A stretch of 64,000 bases of DNA from Fimbriimonadaceae bacterium (GCA_019638675.1 JAHBTE010000001.1:2698605-2762604); one strand, 5' to 3'; numbered from the stretch's first letter, positions 33,710 to 43,146 are shown. Translations and numbers: made by a program. Notes: a model not told the origin generated them from the letters alone.

Positions 33710-34807
33710 ATGTCCAGCCAATTCGGCGAACTGTTCCGCATCAGCACATTTGGTGAATCGCACGGCCCTGCCGTGGGAGTTGTTGTGGATGGCTGTCCGC
33801 CGAGACTGGAAATTTCCCAAGTCGAAATCCAGGCAGAATTAGATCGCCGCCGCCCAGGACAATCCAAAATCGTCACTCAGCGTCAAGAGGCCGATGCAGT
33901 CGAAATCCTTTCTGGGGTTGAGGGCGGGCTGACCACCGGAACACCTATCGCTCTCCTGGTGAGAAATACCGATCAGCGGAGCCGCGATTACGATGAAATG
34001 CGAGAGAAGTACCGTCCCTCGCATGCAGATTTCACCTACGACGCCAAGTACGGCATCCGGTCTTGGTCAGGCGGCGGTCGGGCATCGGCAAGAGAAACCA
34101 TTGGTCGCGTCGCCGCCGGAGCGATCGCCAAAAAGCTACTAAGCACCAGATATGGTGTCGAGGTTCTGGCTTGGGTGGCAAGTGTGCAACATATTCAAGC
34201 GAATGTTGACTATGAAACAGTGACACTAGATCGAATTGAATCTAATATCGTTCGATGCCCTGACCCGATTGCTGCGGAGCAAATGCTCGGATTGATTGAA
34301 GAAACTCGCAAACGGGGGGATTCTGTTGGCGGTGTTGTTCGAGTTGTGGCGCGAGGCGTTCCTGTCGGTTGGGGAGAACCAGTATTCGATAAATTAGAAG
34401 CTGACCTCGCAAAAGCCTTACTGTCATTGCCAGCAAGTAAAGGATTTGAAGTTGGGTCAGGTTATGCGGGAACCTTGCTCACCGGGTCGGAACATAACGA
34501 CGCTTACCGTAGCGACGACCAGCAATCGGTTTATACAACGAGTAACCATAGTGGCGGCATTCAAGGCGGGATTTCTAACGGAATGCCGATTAATCTAAGC
34601 GTTGCATTCAAACCGGTGGCAACTATTCTCGCCGAACAAGATACGGTAACAACTGATTACGAAAACACAACCCTCAAGGGCAAAGGCCGCCATGACCCGT
34701 GTGTTCTGCCGCGAGCAGTGCCGATGGTTGAGGCAATGATCGCGCTTGTTCTTGCCGACCATGCCTTAAGGCAACAAGCATTAAAGAGTGTGGAAGAATC
34801 TCGCTAA
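33710..34807 (+). CDS. aroC: Chorismate synthase
   Basis: Last shikimate-pathway step: EPSP to chorismate with reduced FMN. Signature regions: [27 protein letters not shown] (start), [66 protein letters not shown] (signature 2), and [17 protein letters not shown]. 365 residues. The ATG at 33710 ([10 protein letters not shown]) was chosen by family; an in-frame ATG at 33701 has AAGG four bases upstream and is also possible. The last 27 bp overlap the convergent ATL gene. Confidence 0.95.
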   Translation: MSSQFGELFRISTFGESHGPAVGVVVDGCPPRLEISQVEIQAELDRRRPGQSKIVTQRQEADAVEILSGVEGGLTTGTPIALLVRNTDQRSRDYDEMREKYRPSHADFTYDAKYGIRSWSGGGRASARETIGRVAAGAIAKKLLSTRYGVEVLAWVASVQHIQANVDYETVTLDRIESNIVRCPDPIAAEQMLGLIEETRKRGDSVGGVVRVVARGVPVGWGEPVFDKLEADLAKALLSLPASKGFEVGSGYAGTLLTGSEHNDAYRSDDQQSVYTTSNHSGGIQGGISNGMPINLSVAFKPVATILAEQDTVTTDYENTTLKGKGRHDPCVLPRAVPMVEAMIALVLADHALRQQALKSVEESR

Positions 34808-35089
34808 CACGCGAGATTCTTCGTCAAACTCCACACCTTCCGATTCCAGCATCTGCCGCTGAGTGACCGCCAAGCTTGGGTCGCGGCGACCGACGAGCAG
34901 ATCACCTTTTGCGCCAACCACCCGCCACCACGGGAGTTGGTCACCAAAGTTCGCCATCCACCGCCCAACCACTAACCCGCTCGGGCGATTTGTCATACAT
35001 TGACCAACTGCCCCGTAACTGACCACGGCTCCATACGGAATTCGTGAGCAGACTTCAATGAGTTCAGTTATGCGTTTGTTTCTATCCAT
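34781..35089 (-). CDS. Alkyltransferase-like protein (MGMT family, PWWRVV variant)
   Basis: 102 residues with the MGMT C-terminal fold. [16 protein letters not shown] is the Tyr/Arg-finger helix region; the active-site motif PCHRV reads [10 protein letters not shown], so the alkyl-accepting Cys is replaced by Trp. Alkyltransferase-like proteins (ATL, usually PWHRV) bind O6-alkylguanine lesions and pass them to nucleotide excision repair instead of repairing them. The second Trp in place of His is a known-looking variant. It overlaps the upstream amidohydrolase by 22 bp in the same direction and aroC by 27 bp convergently. Confidence 0.82.
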   Translation of the reverse strand: MDRNKRITELIEVCSRIPYGAVVSYGAVGQCMTNRPSGLVVGRWMANFGDQLPWWRVVGAKGDLLVGRRDPSLAVTQRQMLESEGVEFDEESRVLARFFHTL

Positions 35090-36225
35090 TCCACTAGCTC
35101 AGGCGATCCCCGCTCGATCACTTCCTCGGCACTATGGGCTCCGCTCACGTGAATTTTAATCAACGGAACAGTAGAACCAACCTGGATTGCCCAATTGTTA
35201 AGCCTCAGGGTGATTGCTCCCATTGTCGTCGCCATATTCATAACTTGCTCACCTTCTAAGCCTTCCCCTCGCTGGTGAGAGACTTCTAACGCACAACGCA
35301 TTTCCGCGAAAATATCAATCGGCCCGCCGCTTGCTGGCGAATCCATGCCTAAACCAACTTGAACTCCCGCATCCAGCATTCTACGCACTGGTGCAATCGG
35401 GCACCCGAGATTCTGATTGGAGCGGGGACAGTGAGCCACAACAGTTTTGCTTTGCTTGATACGGGAGATATCGTGTTCATCCACGTCACAGCAATGGACG
35501 AGTTGAGTGCCGATTCGTAAGAACCCAAGCATATTGAGATAGGCAACAGGGGACAATCCGCGTATTGGAGGATTCCAGCCGGACTTCCGCTGAAATTCTG
35601 CGAACGGGCCTTCTGCTTTCTCTGTGAGCATCCGCTCGTAAATTGATTCCGCACAGTGGATGCTGAATGGGCCAGCCCGGTTCACTACTCTCCGTAAACT
35701 CGCCTCATCAACTGTGTAGATCGCATGAGGATTGGCGTAAGCGCTCAGGCCGCTTTCGAGTTCTTGGAGATGCCGCTTTTCTTCAACTGCTACGAATTTT
35801 TCGTCAGGGTTTTTGTGCTCAAGAAAGGTGATCAACTCCTGAAAAATCACTCCGTCTAACCCAGCTTCAAGAATCGCCATCGCCGCGCCGACTCGATCGG
35901 AATGTTCGGCGATATAGCCAACGCCGGTTGCGCGGTTTTCCATAGCGGCGGTTCGGCAAGCCGCGATGACATCGCTCGCAGATTCTTCAGTTTTCAGAGC
36001 CGTGATTTCTCGAATGAAACCAAAGAAATCGTTCGATTCAATTTTGCCGAGCATTCCCCGGTATTCAAGATGGCTATGGGCATTCACAAACGCCGGAGAA
36101 AGCACGTAATCGTCCGGTATGCCAGTTTGAGGCCGGATCGCAACGATCCTGTTCCCCTCAAGTTCGAATTCTTGACCCCAGATCAGTTCGCCGTTGACTA
36201 CACAGGCGTACGGTCTAAGAATCAA
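35068..36225 (-). CDS. Amidohydrolase, possible aminodeoxyfutalosine/adenosine-type deaminase
   Basis: 385-residue amidohydrolase-superfamily enzyme. LSPAFVNAHSHLEYRGML (first HxH metal pair), FSIHCAE and LVHCCDVDEHDI (later His ligands), AHCPRSNQNLGCPIAPVRRML, and GLGMDSPASGGPID (the final Asp in DSxxS) give the subtype III layout shared by S-adenosylhomocysteine deaminase, chlorohydrolases and the MqnX aminofutalosine deaminase of menaquinone synthesis. CPRSN and the LG-xP-xxxML spacing favour a nucleoside-type deaminase. TTG start with GGGGAAG at good spacing. Co-transcribed with the ATL gene. Confidence 0.78.
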   Translation of the reverse strand: MILRPYACVVNGELIWGQEFELEGNRIVAIRPQTGIPDDYVLSPAFVNAHSHLEYRGMLGKIESNDFFGFIREITALKTEESASDVIAACRTAAMENRATGVGYIAEHSDRVGAAMAILEAGLDGVIFQELITFLEHKNPDEKFVAVEEKRHLQELESGLSAYANPHAIYTVDEASLRRVVNRAGPFSIHCAESIYERMLTEKAEGPFAEFQRKSGWNPPIRGLSPVAYLNMLGFLRIGTQLVHCCDVDEHDISRIKQSKTVVAHCPRSNQNLGCPIAPVRRMLDAGVQVGLGMDSPASGGPIDIFAEMRCALEVSHQRGEGLEGEQVMNMATTMGAITLRLNNWAIQVGSTVPLIKIHVSGAHSAEEVIERGSPELVEWIETNA

Positions 36226-36259
36226 CTTGCTTCCCCATGATTCTCAGATAGTAGCGTAC

Positions 36260-36931
36260 TCAGAGATCGGTATTCCAAGCCTGCTGGAGTTGATCATGAT
36301 TCAGGCTCTTCACGTGCATATCCCCGAATAAGCAGTTATATCGAAACTTTCTCAAGTTTGTTGAGAACTGCGGTTCTCCAGTGGTTGATTGCATCGCCGG
36401 AGCCGCTCCGTGCCAATGACCCGCCGCATCAAATAGGAAGTTTGTTTCTGATGGATTCTGAAGTCCAGTTTGCGAAAGCTGCTTGAAGGCGATTTCAGTT
36501 CGGAAGAAATAGCTCGTTTTATAAACCGTATGCATCGTCGGATGGTTATCAAATGGAATAAACGGGCGGTCATCCAATACGTTTGTGCCGTCATCGCTTG
36601 GGCAGCGGAACAAATCCAAGCTTTTGATATACGGCTGAACTGCTTCGTGCAAAAACGGCATGTACGGAATCAACGCTTGGAACTGTGGGTAAGCGTTCCA
36701 AATCTGAGGCTGCGCCGCATCTATTGGGTCAACTGCAAACGGGAACAAATCATCGTAATCACTCATATACATCAGGTTGCCCTTGCCAATTTGCGAAAGG
36801 TTACTGATGCATACAGTTTTCTTTGCCGCCGCCTTGGCTTGAGCGAACACTGGGAACAAAATTGCCGCGAGAATCGCGATGATGGCGATCACAACCAATA
36901 ATTCAATGAGGGTAAATCCAACTCGTTTCAT
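36260..36931 (-). CDS. Type IV prepilin-like protein (pseudopilin)
   Basis: Begins [33 protein letters not shown]. The cut by prepilin peptidase is predicted between Gly and Phe (RVG/FTLIE), leaving a hydrophobic alpha1 helix with the conserved Glu at +5. [22 protein letters not shown] is the start of the soluble head found in the large armatimonadete and planctomycete DUF1559-like families. 223 residues. The start was set at 36931, but GTG/ATG codons four to five positions upstream follow AAGGAG more closely. Single gene, 34 bp after the amidohydrolase start region and divergent from the LCP gene. Confidence 0.85.
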   Translation of the reverse strand: MKRVGFTLIELLVVIAIIAILAAILFPVFAQAKAAAKKTVCISNLSQIGKGNLMYMSDYDDLFPFAVDPIDAAQPQIWNAYPQFQALIPYMPFLHEAVQPYIKSLDLFRCPSDDGTNVLDDRPFIPFDNHPTMHTVYKTSYFFRTEIAFKQLSQTGLQNPSETNFLFDAAGHWHGAAPAMQSTTGEPQFSTNLRKFRYNCLFGDMHVKSLNHDQLQQAWNTDL

Positions 36932-37056
36932 GCGATTCATCACTCCTTAACATCCATCATACGGCCTATGGGATGTAAAACGTGCCCTAATCCGGGGAAC
37001 TTCTGCCCGAATACGGACGCTATAATGAGAGACTAGGTTCGGGCCACCCATTTATC

Positions 37057-38067
37057 ATGAGTCAGGCAAAGAAAAAGAAATCAGTTAAGAAGACAAACGC
37101 CCGAAAGATTCTGGGCGGAATTTTTTATATCTTTTTCTTAAGTGGGCTTGTTTTTGCTGGTGGCATCGCTGGCTGGCTGAACGGTAGCGAGGTCATCCGC
37201 CAAACCATGATTCAGGGGTTAACTAATAAAACCCCGCAAAAGGTGTTTTCTGATTCTAACGATGGTGGAGATAGCCTCACGGTTCTAATTCTTGGTTGCG
37301 ACAAAGACCTTTATTACGGCGGTAAGCAAGTGATCCATTCTCACGCCCGTAGCGATATGATGATGGTTGCTCGTGTGGATTTTAATCGCAAAATGGTAGG
37401 CGCGATTTCCATCCCGCGCGATACGCTTTGCGAGATTCCCGGTTACCGTCGGCAAAAAATCAATGCTTATCATGCTATCGGCGGGCCAGAGCTTTCTAAA
37501 AAAGCAGTTGAAAAACTATTGCCCGGAGTCAACATAGACCGAGTTGCTGTCCTCAACTTTGATGCCTTTGTTGAAATCGTTGACATGCTCGGCGGAGTTG
37601 AACTTTACGTCCCCAAAGACATGAAGTACAACGACAATGCAGGCAACCTTCACATTAACCTCAAAAAAGGCCGACAACATCTGAACGGTACAGACGCCCT
37701 CGGATTTGTTAGATTTCGCAAAGGAAGCAACGGGGGAGATTCGGACTTTGAACGCCAAAAACGCCAAAAAGATTTGATGCTTGCGCTGAAAGAAAGAATG
37801 ATCAAAAACTGGACGCAAGCGACAAACGTTTTAGACAAAACAGTTGACCTTTCAGGAAACGCATTTGACAACGAAGAGATGGCTTCCCTTGTACTGTTCA
37901 TGAAGTCAGTTGAAACTGAAAAAATCCGTATGGGGCAGGTTCCGGTTGTTGATATTCCTGGCACCTACGACCTTTCGGTGGATGGAACGAAACTCGATAA
38001 AGCCTTGCGGGAATTCCGCGTCGTTCCAATGTCGGATAGTGAATACGCTCAGCTGAGTACAAAATAA
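37057..38067 (+). CDS. LytR-CpsA-Psr (LCP) family glycopolymer ligase
   Basis: 336 residues. Basic N-terminus, one transmembrane helix (about 19-40), then the LCP domain: TVLILGCDKDLYYGG...HARSDMMMVARVDFNRKMVGAISIPRDTLCEIPG, with the conserved Asp and Arg residues that bind the polyprenyl pyrophosphate, HAIGGPELSKKAVEKLL, and LNGTDALGFVRFRKG...DFERQKRQKDLM (second Arg cluster). LCP proteins attach glycopolymers to the cell wall or proteins. TATAAT at 37021-37026 is a good -10 candidate. Coupled by TAATG to the next gene. Confidence 0.9.
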   Translation: MSQAKKKKSVKKTNARKILGGIFYIFFLSGLVFAGGIAGWLNGSEVIRQTMIQGLTNKTPQKVFSDSNDGGDSLTVLILGCDKDLYYGGKQVIHSHARSDMMMVARVDFNRKMVGAISIPRDTLCEIPGYRRQKINAYHAIGGPELSKKAVEKLLPGVNIDRVAVLNFDAFVEIVDMLGGVELYVPKDMKYNDNAGNLHINLKKGRQHLNGTDALGFVRFRKGSNGGDSDFERQKRQKDLMLALKERMIKNWTQATNVLDKTVDLSGNAFDNEEMASLVLFMKSVETEKIRMGQVPVVDIPGTYDLSVDGTKLDKALREFRVVPMSDSEYAQLSTK

Positions 38068-38897
38068 TGAGCGGCCAGTACGATGCGGATGCCCCAGAGG
38101 GCGAGAAGTCTTTAGGCACGCAGTACGTCGGCAAAAAAGATATTAAGTGGATTTTTTTGATTGCGGTTGTGCTTGCGGCAATGCTGGTTCCGCTTTACAA
38201 GATCATGAAAGTGCAAAGCGATGAAGCATCTTGCACTCGCAATATGAAGTCCATAGCCGCTTCGATTCAGCAATATGCGGAGATCAACGATAAGCGATTT
38301 CCTCCAATCTACGAACCAGGTGAAAATGGAGCGCCGGTTCTTTTCAATGGCAAACCGATCACTTGGGCTGGGTTGTTGACCCTTTCCTCGGGAACATCTT
38401 TCAAATGCCCGGCAGCAGAGCCAGACGAGATTGTTAGAGTAAACGGATCTTCATTTGAAGCAACGATGTGGACAAAACAAGCTAAAAAACTTGATCATAT
38501 CGAGCTAACATACGGGATGCTCGCCGCACTCAATGTTCGTGCAGTTTCTGATGTCGCGAACGAGGACGAGACCATCCTTATCAGCGAAACCTCGAATAAT
38601 GGCGCGCAAAATGTTTATAACCCGCTTCCGTTCAAATTGAGCAATGGTGAAGTCGTGCCTTATGATGGATTTTCCATCGGTTACGACACAAGCGAGTTTC
38701 TGTATGATGATTCGACGAAGTACGTCACACGGCTAGCGTTTAGAAATTCAGCCGGGGGCAATTTTAGCGGAAGCTCTGTAAAGGGACGGCACAAAGAAGG
38801 ATCGCTCCACGTTATCTTTGTCGACGGTCACCGTGGAAGAATCTCGCCAGAACGAGCGGCAGTTATCCCTGGTCGCCATGAATGGATCGTCCGCTAA
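38067..38897 (+). CDS. Membrane-anchored pseudopilin-like protein
   Basis: 276 residues. A short cytoplasmic N-terminus, one transmembrane helix (about 28-48, WIFLIAVVLAAMLVPLYKIM), then SCTRNMKSIAASIQQYAEINDKRFPP, which resembles the region after alpha1 in DUF1559-like pseudopilins (CxxNLxxIxxAxxxYxxDxxxxxP). The C-terminus HKEGSLHVIFVDGHRGRISPE matches the terminal HxGxxNxxFxDGHV motif of that family. The FTLIE cleavage motif is absent, so it is probably a fixed membrane protein. Translationally coupled to the LCP gene and followed by a 30-bp terminator palindrome. Confidence 0.75.
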   Translation: MSGQYDADAPEGEKSLGTQYVGKKDIKWIFLIAVVLAAMLVPLYKIMKVQSDEASCTRNMKSIAASIQQYAEINDKRFPPIYEPGENGAPVLFNGKPITWAGLLTLSSGTSFKCPAAEPDEIVRVNGSSFEATMWTKQAKKLDHIELTYGMLAALNVRAVSDVANEDETILISETSNNGAQNVYNPLPFKLSNGEVVPYDGFSIGYDTSEFLYDDSTKYVTRLAFRNSAGGNFSGSSVKGRHKEGSLHVIFVDGHRGRISPERAAVIPGRHEWIVR

Positions 38898-38959
38898 GGC
38901 TAAGAACAAAAAGACCCCAAGCGATAATTGCTTGGGGTCTTTTTGTTCTTAGCCTTAGC
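38893..38959. terminator. Bidirectional terminator, 30-bp perfect inverted repeat
   Basis: Arms 38893-38922 and 38930-38959 are perfect reverse complements with a 7-nt loop (gataatt). The inner part GACCCCAAGC / GCTTGGGGTC is followed by T5GTT on either strand, giving a rho-independent terminator in both directions. The outer ends of the arms contain the stop codons of the two convergent genes (TAA at 38895-38897 on plus; TAA at 38955-38957 on minus). Confidence 0.92.
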
Positions 38960-40493
38960 TTGTGAACTTCTTGAAGTTCGCTTCGAACATATCTCGAAGT
39001 TCGGTCGCCTTTGCATCGTATGCCGCTTTATCGGCCCATGTTTCGCGTGGGGTGAGAACTTCGGTCGGAACGCCAGGGCATGAGGTAGGAATGTTCAGTC
39101 CGAAGACAGGATCCTTTTGGTATTCCACATTGTCGAGTTCGCCCGCCAGAGCCGCGGTGATCATGGCTCGAGTGTAAGAAAGCTTCATGCGGTTACCGAC
39201 TCCGTAGCCACCGCCGGTCCAACCTGTGTTGACCAACCAGACCCGAACGTTGTGCTGTTCAATTTTTTTCTTAAGCTGTTCTGCGTAGACCTTTGGAGGC
39301 AATGGCAAGAACGGCTGACCAAAGCATGAACTAAACGTTGCTTGCGGTTCAGTTACACCAGCTTCTGTTCCCGCAACCTTGGCAGTGTAGCCATTCAGGA
39401 AGTGGTACATAGTTTGGTCTGCATCCAATCGGCTGAGCGGAGGCAAAACACCAAACGCGTCGGCGGTCAAGAACACGACGTTTTGCGGATGTCCACCCAC
39501 ACTTGGAATCACCGCACCATCTACGTTTTGCAGAGGATAGGCGCAACGAGTGTTTTCGGTGTAAGTCGTATCGTCGTAATCTGGTCGGCGGCGGTCATCC
39601 AGAACAACGTTTTCGAGAACGCTTTGGAACTTGATCGCATTCCAGATTTGAGGTTCGCCTTCTTCGCTCAGCTTGATGCATTTTGCGTAGCATCCGCCCT
39701 CAAAGTTGAACACACCAGTGTCACTCCAACCGTGCTCGTCATCACCGATCAGGTTGCGGTTTGGGTCAGCGGAGAGAGTGGTTTTCCCAGTTCCGCTCAA
39801 TCCAAAGAACAGAGCCGTGTCGCCATCTTTACCGATGTTTGCCGAGCAGTGCATGCTCAAAACGTTCTTGAGCGGCAAGAGGTAGTTAAGGATGGTGAAG
39901 ACTGACTTCTTCATTTCACCCGCATATTGGGTGCCCATGATGAGGACTTCTTTTTCTGAGAAGTTCAGCGCGATAACCGCATCGCCTTTGGTGTTGTCCT
40001 TTTCCGGATCCATCGAAATGGTGCAGAGGTCAACAACTGTCCAATCTGGCTCAAATGTCGCGAATTCTTCGATTTCTGGGCGAATCAGCAGAGTTCGGAT
40101 GAACAGCGCGTGCCATGCCTTTTCAACAATAAATCGAACCTTGATTCGGTGAGTTGGATCGGCTCCGCCGTAGGTATCAACAATGTAAAGAGTTCGACCT
40201 GCGATTCCATCTTGGGCCCGCTTGCGGAGGTGCGCAAACTGCTCGGTGGAGATTTCTGCATTGTTATCCCACCAAATATTGTTTTCGGTTTCTGAATCTC
40301 GAACGACGCACTTATCTTTTGGGGTGCGGCCGGTGTACTTTCCGGTTCGAGCGACAAAGGCTCCGTTGGCGGCCAGTTCACCTTCGCCATTGCGAATTGC
40401 TTGTTCAACTAGTTCAGCAGGCGAAAGGTTGCGATAAACGCGAGTGGCATCAGAAAGGTCAAAGGAGCTGTGTGTCGGCATCGTTAATCCCAT
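38955..40493 (-). CDS. pckA: Phosphoenolpyruvate carboxykinase (ATP)
   Basis: Converts oxaloacetate and ATP to phosphoenolpyruvate for gluconeogenesis. Motifs: FVARTGKYTGRTPKDKCVV, MHCSANIGKDGDTALFFGLSGTGKTTLSADP (kinase P-loop GLSGTGKT, about 229-237), LIGDDEHGW (metal-binding), NFEGGCYAKCIKLS, and TRCAYPLQNVDGAVIPSVGGHPQNVVFLTADAFGVLPP. 512 residues. The start MGLTMPTHSSF has GAGG about 10 bases upstream; a second in-frame ATG is four codons in. Shares the terminator with the LCP operon. Confidence 0.95.
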   Translation of the reverse strand: MGLTMPTHSSFDLSDATRVYRNLSPAELVEQAIRNGEGELAANGAFVARTGKYTGRTPKDKCVVRDSETENNIWWDNNAEISTEQFAHLRKRAQDGIAGRTLYIVDTYGGADPTHRIKVRFIVEKAWHALFIRTLLIRPEIEEFATFEPDWTVVDLCTISMDPEKDNTKGDAVIALNFSEKEVLIMGTQYAGEMKKSVFTILNYLLPLKNVLSMHCSANIGKDGDTALFFGLSGTGKTTLSADPNRNLIGDDEHGWSDTGVFNFEGGCYAKCIKLSEEGEPQIWNAIKFQSVLENVVLDDRRRPDYDDTTYTENTRCAYPLQNVDGAVIPSVGGHPQNVVFLTADAFGVLPPLSRLDADQTMYHFLNGYTAKVAGTEAGVTEPQATFSSCFGQPFLPLPPKVYAEQLKKKIEQHNVRVWLVNTGWTGGGYGVGNRMKLSYTRAMITAALAGELDNVEYQKDPVFGLNIPTSCPGVPTEVLTPRETWADKAAYDAKATELRDMFEANFKKFTS

Positions 40494-40593
40494 ATTGCGA
40501 ATCCTCGTCGAGTCGGTGGGAACCGAAGTTGGAGTCGTTCAAGTGTAACCAACTCTAAAACCATCCTTTGGGACGGGCCATAATGCCCTATCC

Positions 40594-41283
40594 ATGATTA
40601 TTGAAGTGAGTTGCGGAACCGTAGAAGAAGCTCTTCTTGCCGCAGAATTTGGGGCTGACCGAATCGAAATCTGCGCAGCCTTATCTACCGGAGGAGTCAC
40701 CCCTAGCCCATCAACTTTTCTCACGATCAAACGCTCGGTGCCGATTCCAGTCTTTGTGATGGTTTTGCAACCAGAGGCAGATTTCACCCCTAATGAACCT
40801 GATTTTCAGGCGATGCTGGATGATGTCGAGTGGTTTGCCGAGAATGGAGCCGATGGATTCTGTTTCGGATGTTTAGATTCCGCAGGCAAAATAGATGAAT
40901 TTCGGAACCGTGAACTCATTGTCAGGACAAACGGAAAACCGGCAACGTTTCATCGGGTTTTCGATGAATCACCGAGGTCTCAAGAAGATTTGAAATTACT
41001 CAAAACCTTAGGATTTGCCCGCATCCTCACATCTGGTTGTAAAACAAATGTGGAAAACGGGATGGACGGGCTCAAAGAACTTCTGGCGACTTCTCCTATT
41101 CCAATTCTCGCGGGGGGTGGAGTTCGCGAAACCAATGCCAAAGCTCTGCAAGAACTGGGGATTGCAGAAATCCATTTTTCACTTAGAGCTGGACAAATAG
41201 AACGAACGGGTTATCAGGGGGCGGCGTTGCCAAAGATTGACCCAGAACGCATAACGCGGGTCAGACAGGCGCTAGTCATCTAG
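40594..41283 (+). CDS. cutC: CutC-family protein
   Basis: 229 residues, TIM-barrel CutC family: MIIEVSCGTVEEALLAAEFGADRIEICAALSTGGVTPS is the diagnostic start, followed by FVMVLQPEADFT, DGFCFGCLDSAGKID, ATFHRVFDESPRSQEDL, FARILTSGC and ILAGGGVRETNAKAL. Historically linked to copper homeostasis, though the biochemical role is unresolved and some data question the copper link. Standalone gene, divergent from pckA; the last 12 bp overlap the convergent PAS gene. Confidence 0.92.
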   Translation: MIIEVSCGTVEEALLAAEFGADRIEICAALSTGGVTPSPSTFLTIKRSVPIPVFVMVLQPEADFTPNEPDFQAMLDDVEWFAENGADGFCFGCLDSAGKIDEFRNRELIVRTNGKPATFHRVFDESPRSQEDLKLLKTLGFARILTSGCKTNVENGMDGLKELLATSPIPILAGGGVRETNAKALQELGIAEIHFSLRAGQIERTGYQGAALPKIDPERITRVRQALVI

Positions 41284-42147
41284 CTTGTCAACAAATCGTT
41301 GAAGCGCGATCGGAATTGTAGGCAATAGCCGATTAACCATTGGTTGTTTACCTTGCCACACGACCAAACCAATCACCTGACCGTTCACGATCAGAGGTTC
41401 GATGTTAGCTCCTTCTACGCGTGCAGGTTCGGTTTGGGAGTTGGTTTTTCCGCCCTTCCCAGTTCGGAAAGCCATGCTGATTTCAGCGTTAAATCGCAAT
41501 GGAAGGATCGGCACTTCAGTGGCTGGCCAAGATGTCCAAAGAGCCATTGAAGAACCTTGCTTGAGGGCGATTGCGCCAAGTTGATGGTTTGAATGGCGAT
41601 CAAAGAGTTCTCCAAGCCATGACATGAGTTCATCCTGACTTGGCCGACTCAGCAAAGGTTCAAGGAGGTCAATTTCGTTGGAGGATTCTTCGGCAGGTTG
41701 CGTCGCGGGTTCCGATTCTGCGGAGTTCAACCAAATGCCGACTGCAAGCTTATCGCCGATTTCAATCTTGGCGATTGAATAGGGAGTACCGTCAGTTTTG
41801 AATTGAGAAATTAGGACAGCCGCCGGTAGATGGTGGAGGTCTTCAGATATTTTTTTTAGCTTCTGTCCCAGGGCTTCCATCGGCTCCAAGCCGAGGACTT
41901 GGCAGACTGAAGCATCGAGCGCAACAACCCGATCATTTTTTTCCACCAGTAATGCGCCGTCGGGCGCACTCCCCATGAAGTCACTCAGCGCATGCCGAGC
42001 GGCTTCTAAATGCTTGTCAATACTCACTATGAATGCCTGAAAACCCGTACGGCTCCAACCCGTACAATCTATTGCACCGTCATATATTGATCCGTCACGG
42101 GCCATATCAGGCAATTCGGGCGTAATTACCTGGCAAAACTGTAACAT
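41272..42147 (-). CDS. PAS/GAF-like signalling protein downstream of pstB
   Basis: Up to 291 residues. The middle part SDFMGSAPDGALLVEKNDRVVALDASVCQVLGLEP...ALGQKLKKISED reads as a PAS domain; an acidic linker (about 140-160) leads to a GAF-like end (HQLGAIALKQGSSMALW...IVNGQVIGLVVWQGKQPM). No kinase or output domain. The first 40 residues (MLQFCQVITPELPDMARDG) look non-domain, and a GTG at 42027 (MSIDKHLEAARH) is a plausible alternative start. It follows pstB by 24 bp in the same direction, so a link with phosphate sensing is possible but unproven. Confidence 0.55.
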   Translation of the reverse strand: MLQFCQVITPELPDMARDGSIYDGAIDCTGWSRTGFQAFIVSIDKHLEAARHALSDFMGSAPDGALLVEKNDRVVALDASVCQVLGLEPMEALGQKLKKISEDLHHLPAAVLISQFKTDGTPYSIAKIEIGDKLAVGIWLNSAESEPATQPAEESSNEIDLLEPLLSRPSQDELMSWLGELFDRHSNHQLGAIALKQGSSMALWTSWPATEVPILPLRFNAEISMAFRTGKGGKTNSQTEPARVEGANIEPLIVNGQVIGLVVWQGKQPMVNRLLPTIPIALQRFVDKLDD

Positions 42148-42171
42148 TTGCCAGGATCGTAGAACTAGAAA

Positions 42172-42996
42172 TCAACCGAATCGGCCCGAGATGTAGTCTT
42201 CAGTTCTAGGGTCTTTCGGTCGCAAGAATATATCCCTTGTTGGAGCGAACTCTACAAGTTCTCCATGCATAAAGAATGCCGTAACTTCGCTGGCCCGTTG
42301 AGCTTGTTGCATGTTGTGGGTGACGATAACGATGGTGTACTGCTTTTTCAGTTCCAGCATCAAGTCTTCGATTTTCGCAGTTGCTACCGGGTCAAGTGCC
42401 GAGCAAGGTTCATCCATGAGGATGATTTCTGGGTTCACGGCAATGGTTCGCGCAATGCAAAGTCGTTGTTGCTGACCGCCGGAAATTCCTAACGCGCTCT
42501 GATTCAACTTATCTTTAACTTCGTCCCATAGGGCCGCTCGGACAAGGCAACGCTCGACGATTTCTTCGAGCTCGGATTTCTTTTTGATACCGTGAATTTT
42601 TGGGCCGTAAGCGATGTTATCGAAAATTGACATGGGGAACGGATTAGGCTTTTGGAAAACCATTCCCACTGTTTTGCGGAGTTCGACTACATCCACCTGA
42701 GGAGCATAAATGTCGTGCCCATCTATTGTGACTTTCCCTTCCAAACGGGTGCCATCAATGAGGTCATTCATCCGGTTGAGGCATCGCAAGAAGGTAGATT
42801 TTCCGCAACCTGAAGGGCCAATGAGAGCAGTCACGCGTTGGGGCCTCATTTCCAGGGAAACTTTTTTTAATGCTTGGAAAGAACCGTAGAAAAAGTCCAC
42901 TTCTTTGGCTTCTATCAAGCCAGTGGCATCAGTGATCGCTTCTTCAGGCTGCATTTCGACAACCGCCTGAACTGAAGTGGAAAGCGCAGTCTCCAT
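42172..42996 (-). CDS. pstB: Phosphate ABC transporter ATP-binding protein
   Basis: ATPase of the high-affinity phosphate importer PstSCAB. Walker [10 protein letters not shown] (about 60-68), Q-loop [22 protein letters not shown] (the PstB signature QKPNPFP-SI-dNi-yG), ABC signature [16 protein letters not shown], Walker [15 protein letters not shown], and H-loop VTHNM. 274 residues, with a 25-residue N-terminal extension. pstS, pstC and pstA are not next to it in the window, so the gene is an orphan of the usual operon. TATTCT lies 10 bases before the ATG. Confidence 0.95.
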   Translation of the reverse strand: METALSTSVQAVVEMQPEEAITDATGLIEAKEVDFFYGSFQALKKVSLEMRPQRVTALIGPSGCGKSTFLRCLNRMNDLIDGTRLEGKVTIDGHDIYAPQVDVVELRKTVGMVFQKPNPFPMSIFDNIAYGPKIHGIKKKSELEEIVERCLVRAALWDEVKDKLNQSALGISGGQQQRLCIARTIAVNPEIILMDEPCSALDPVATAKIEDLMLELKKQYTIVIVTHNMQQAQRASEVTAFFMHGELVEFAPTRDIFLRPKDPRTEDYISGRFG

Positions 42997-43105
42997 GGGA
43001 CAGCCTAGAATAACACACTTTTGTTAAGAGTTCATAACAGTCCGGCTGGGGAAACATCTGCTCTATTATTCCCACAGAAAGATTTTCGAATACGTCCAAA
43101 TAGGT

Positions 43106-43141
43106 AGTGAGTACGCTGAACTTCGATTCAGCGTACTCACT
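43106..43141. terminator. 15-bp perfect hairpin between the secreted-protein gene and pstB
   Basis: Arms AGTGAGTACGCTGAA / TTCAGCGTACTCACT with a cttcga loop (a UUCG-like tetraloop context). It lies 6 bp past the stop of the minus-strand gene ending at 43147. No T-run follows on either strand, so it may act as an mRNA-stabilising 3' hairpin or a Rho-assisted terminator. Confidence 0.6.
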
Positions 43142-43146
43142 CATTA

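Noticed and set aside
36996-37026. ECF-type promoter GGAACTT before the LCP gene
   Set aside because: The -35-like GGAACTT is present, but the downstream part is a sigma-70 TATAAT and no ECF -10 at the right spacing was found.
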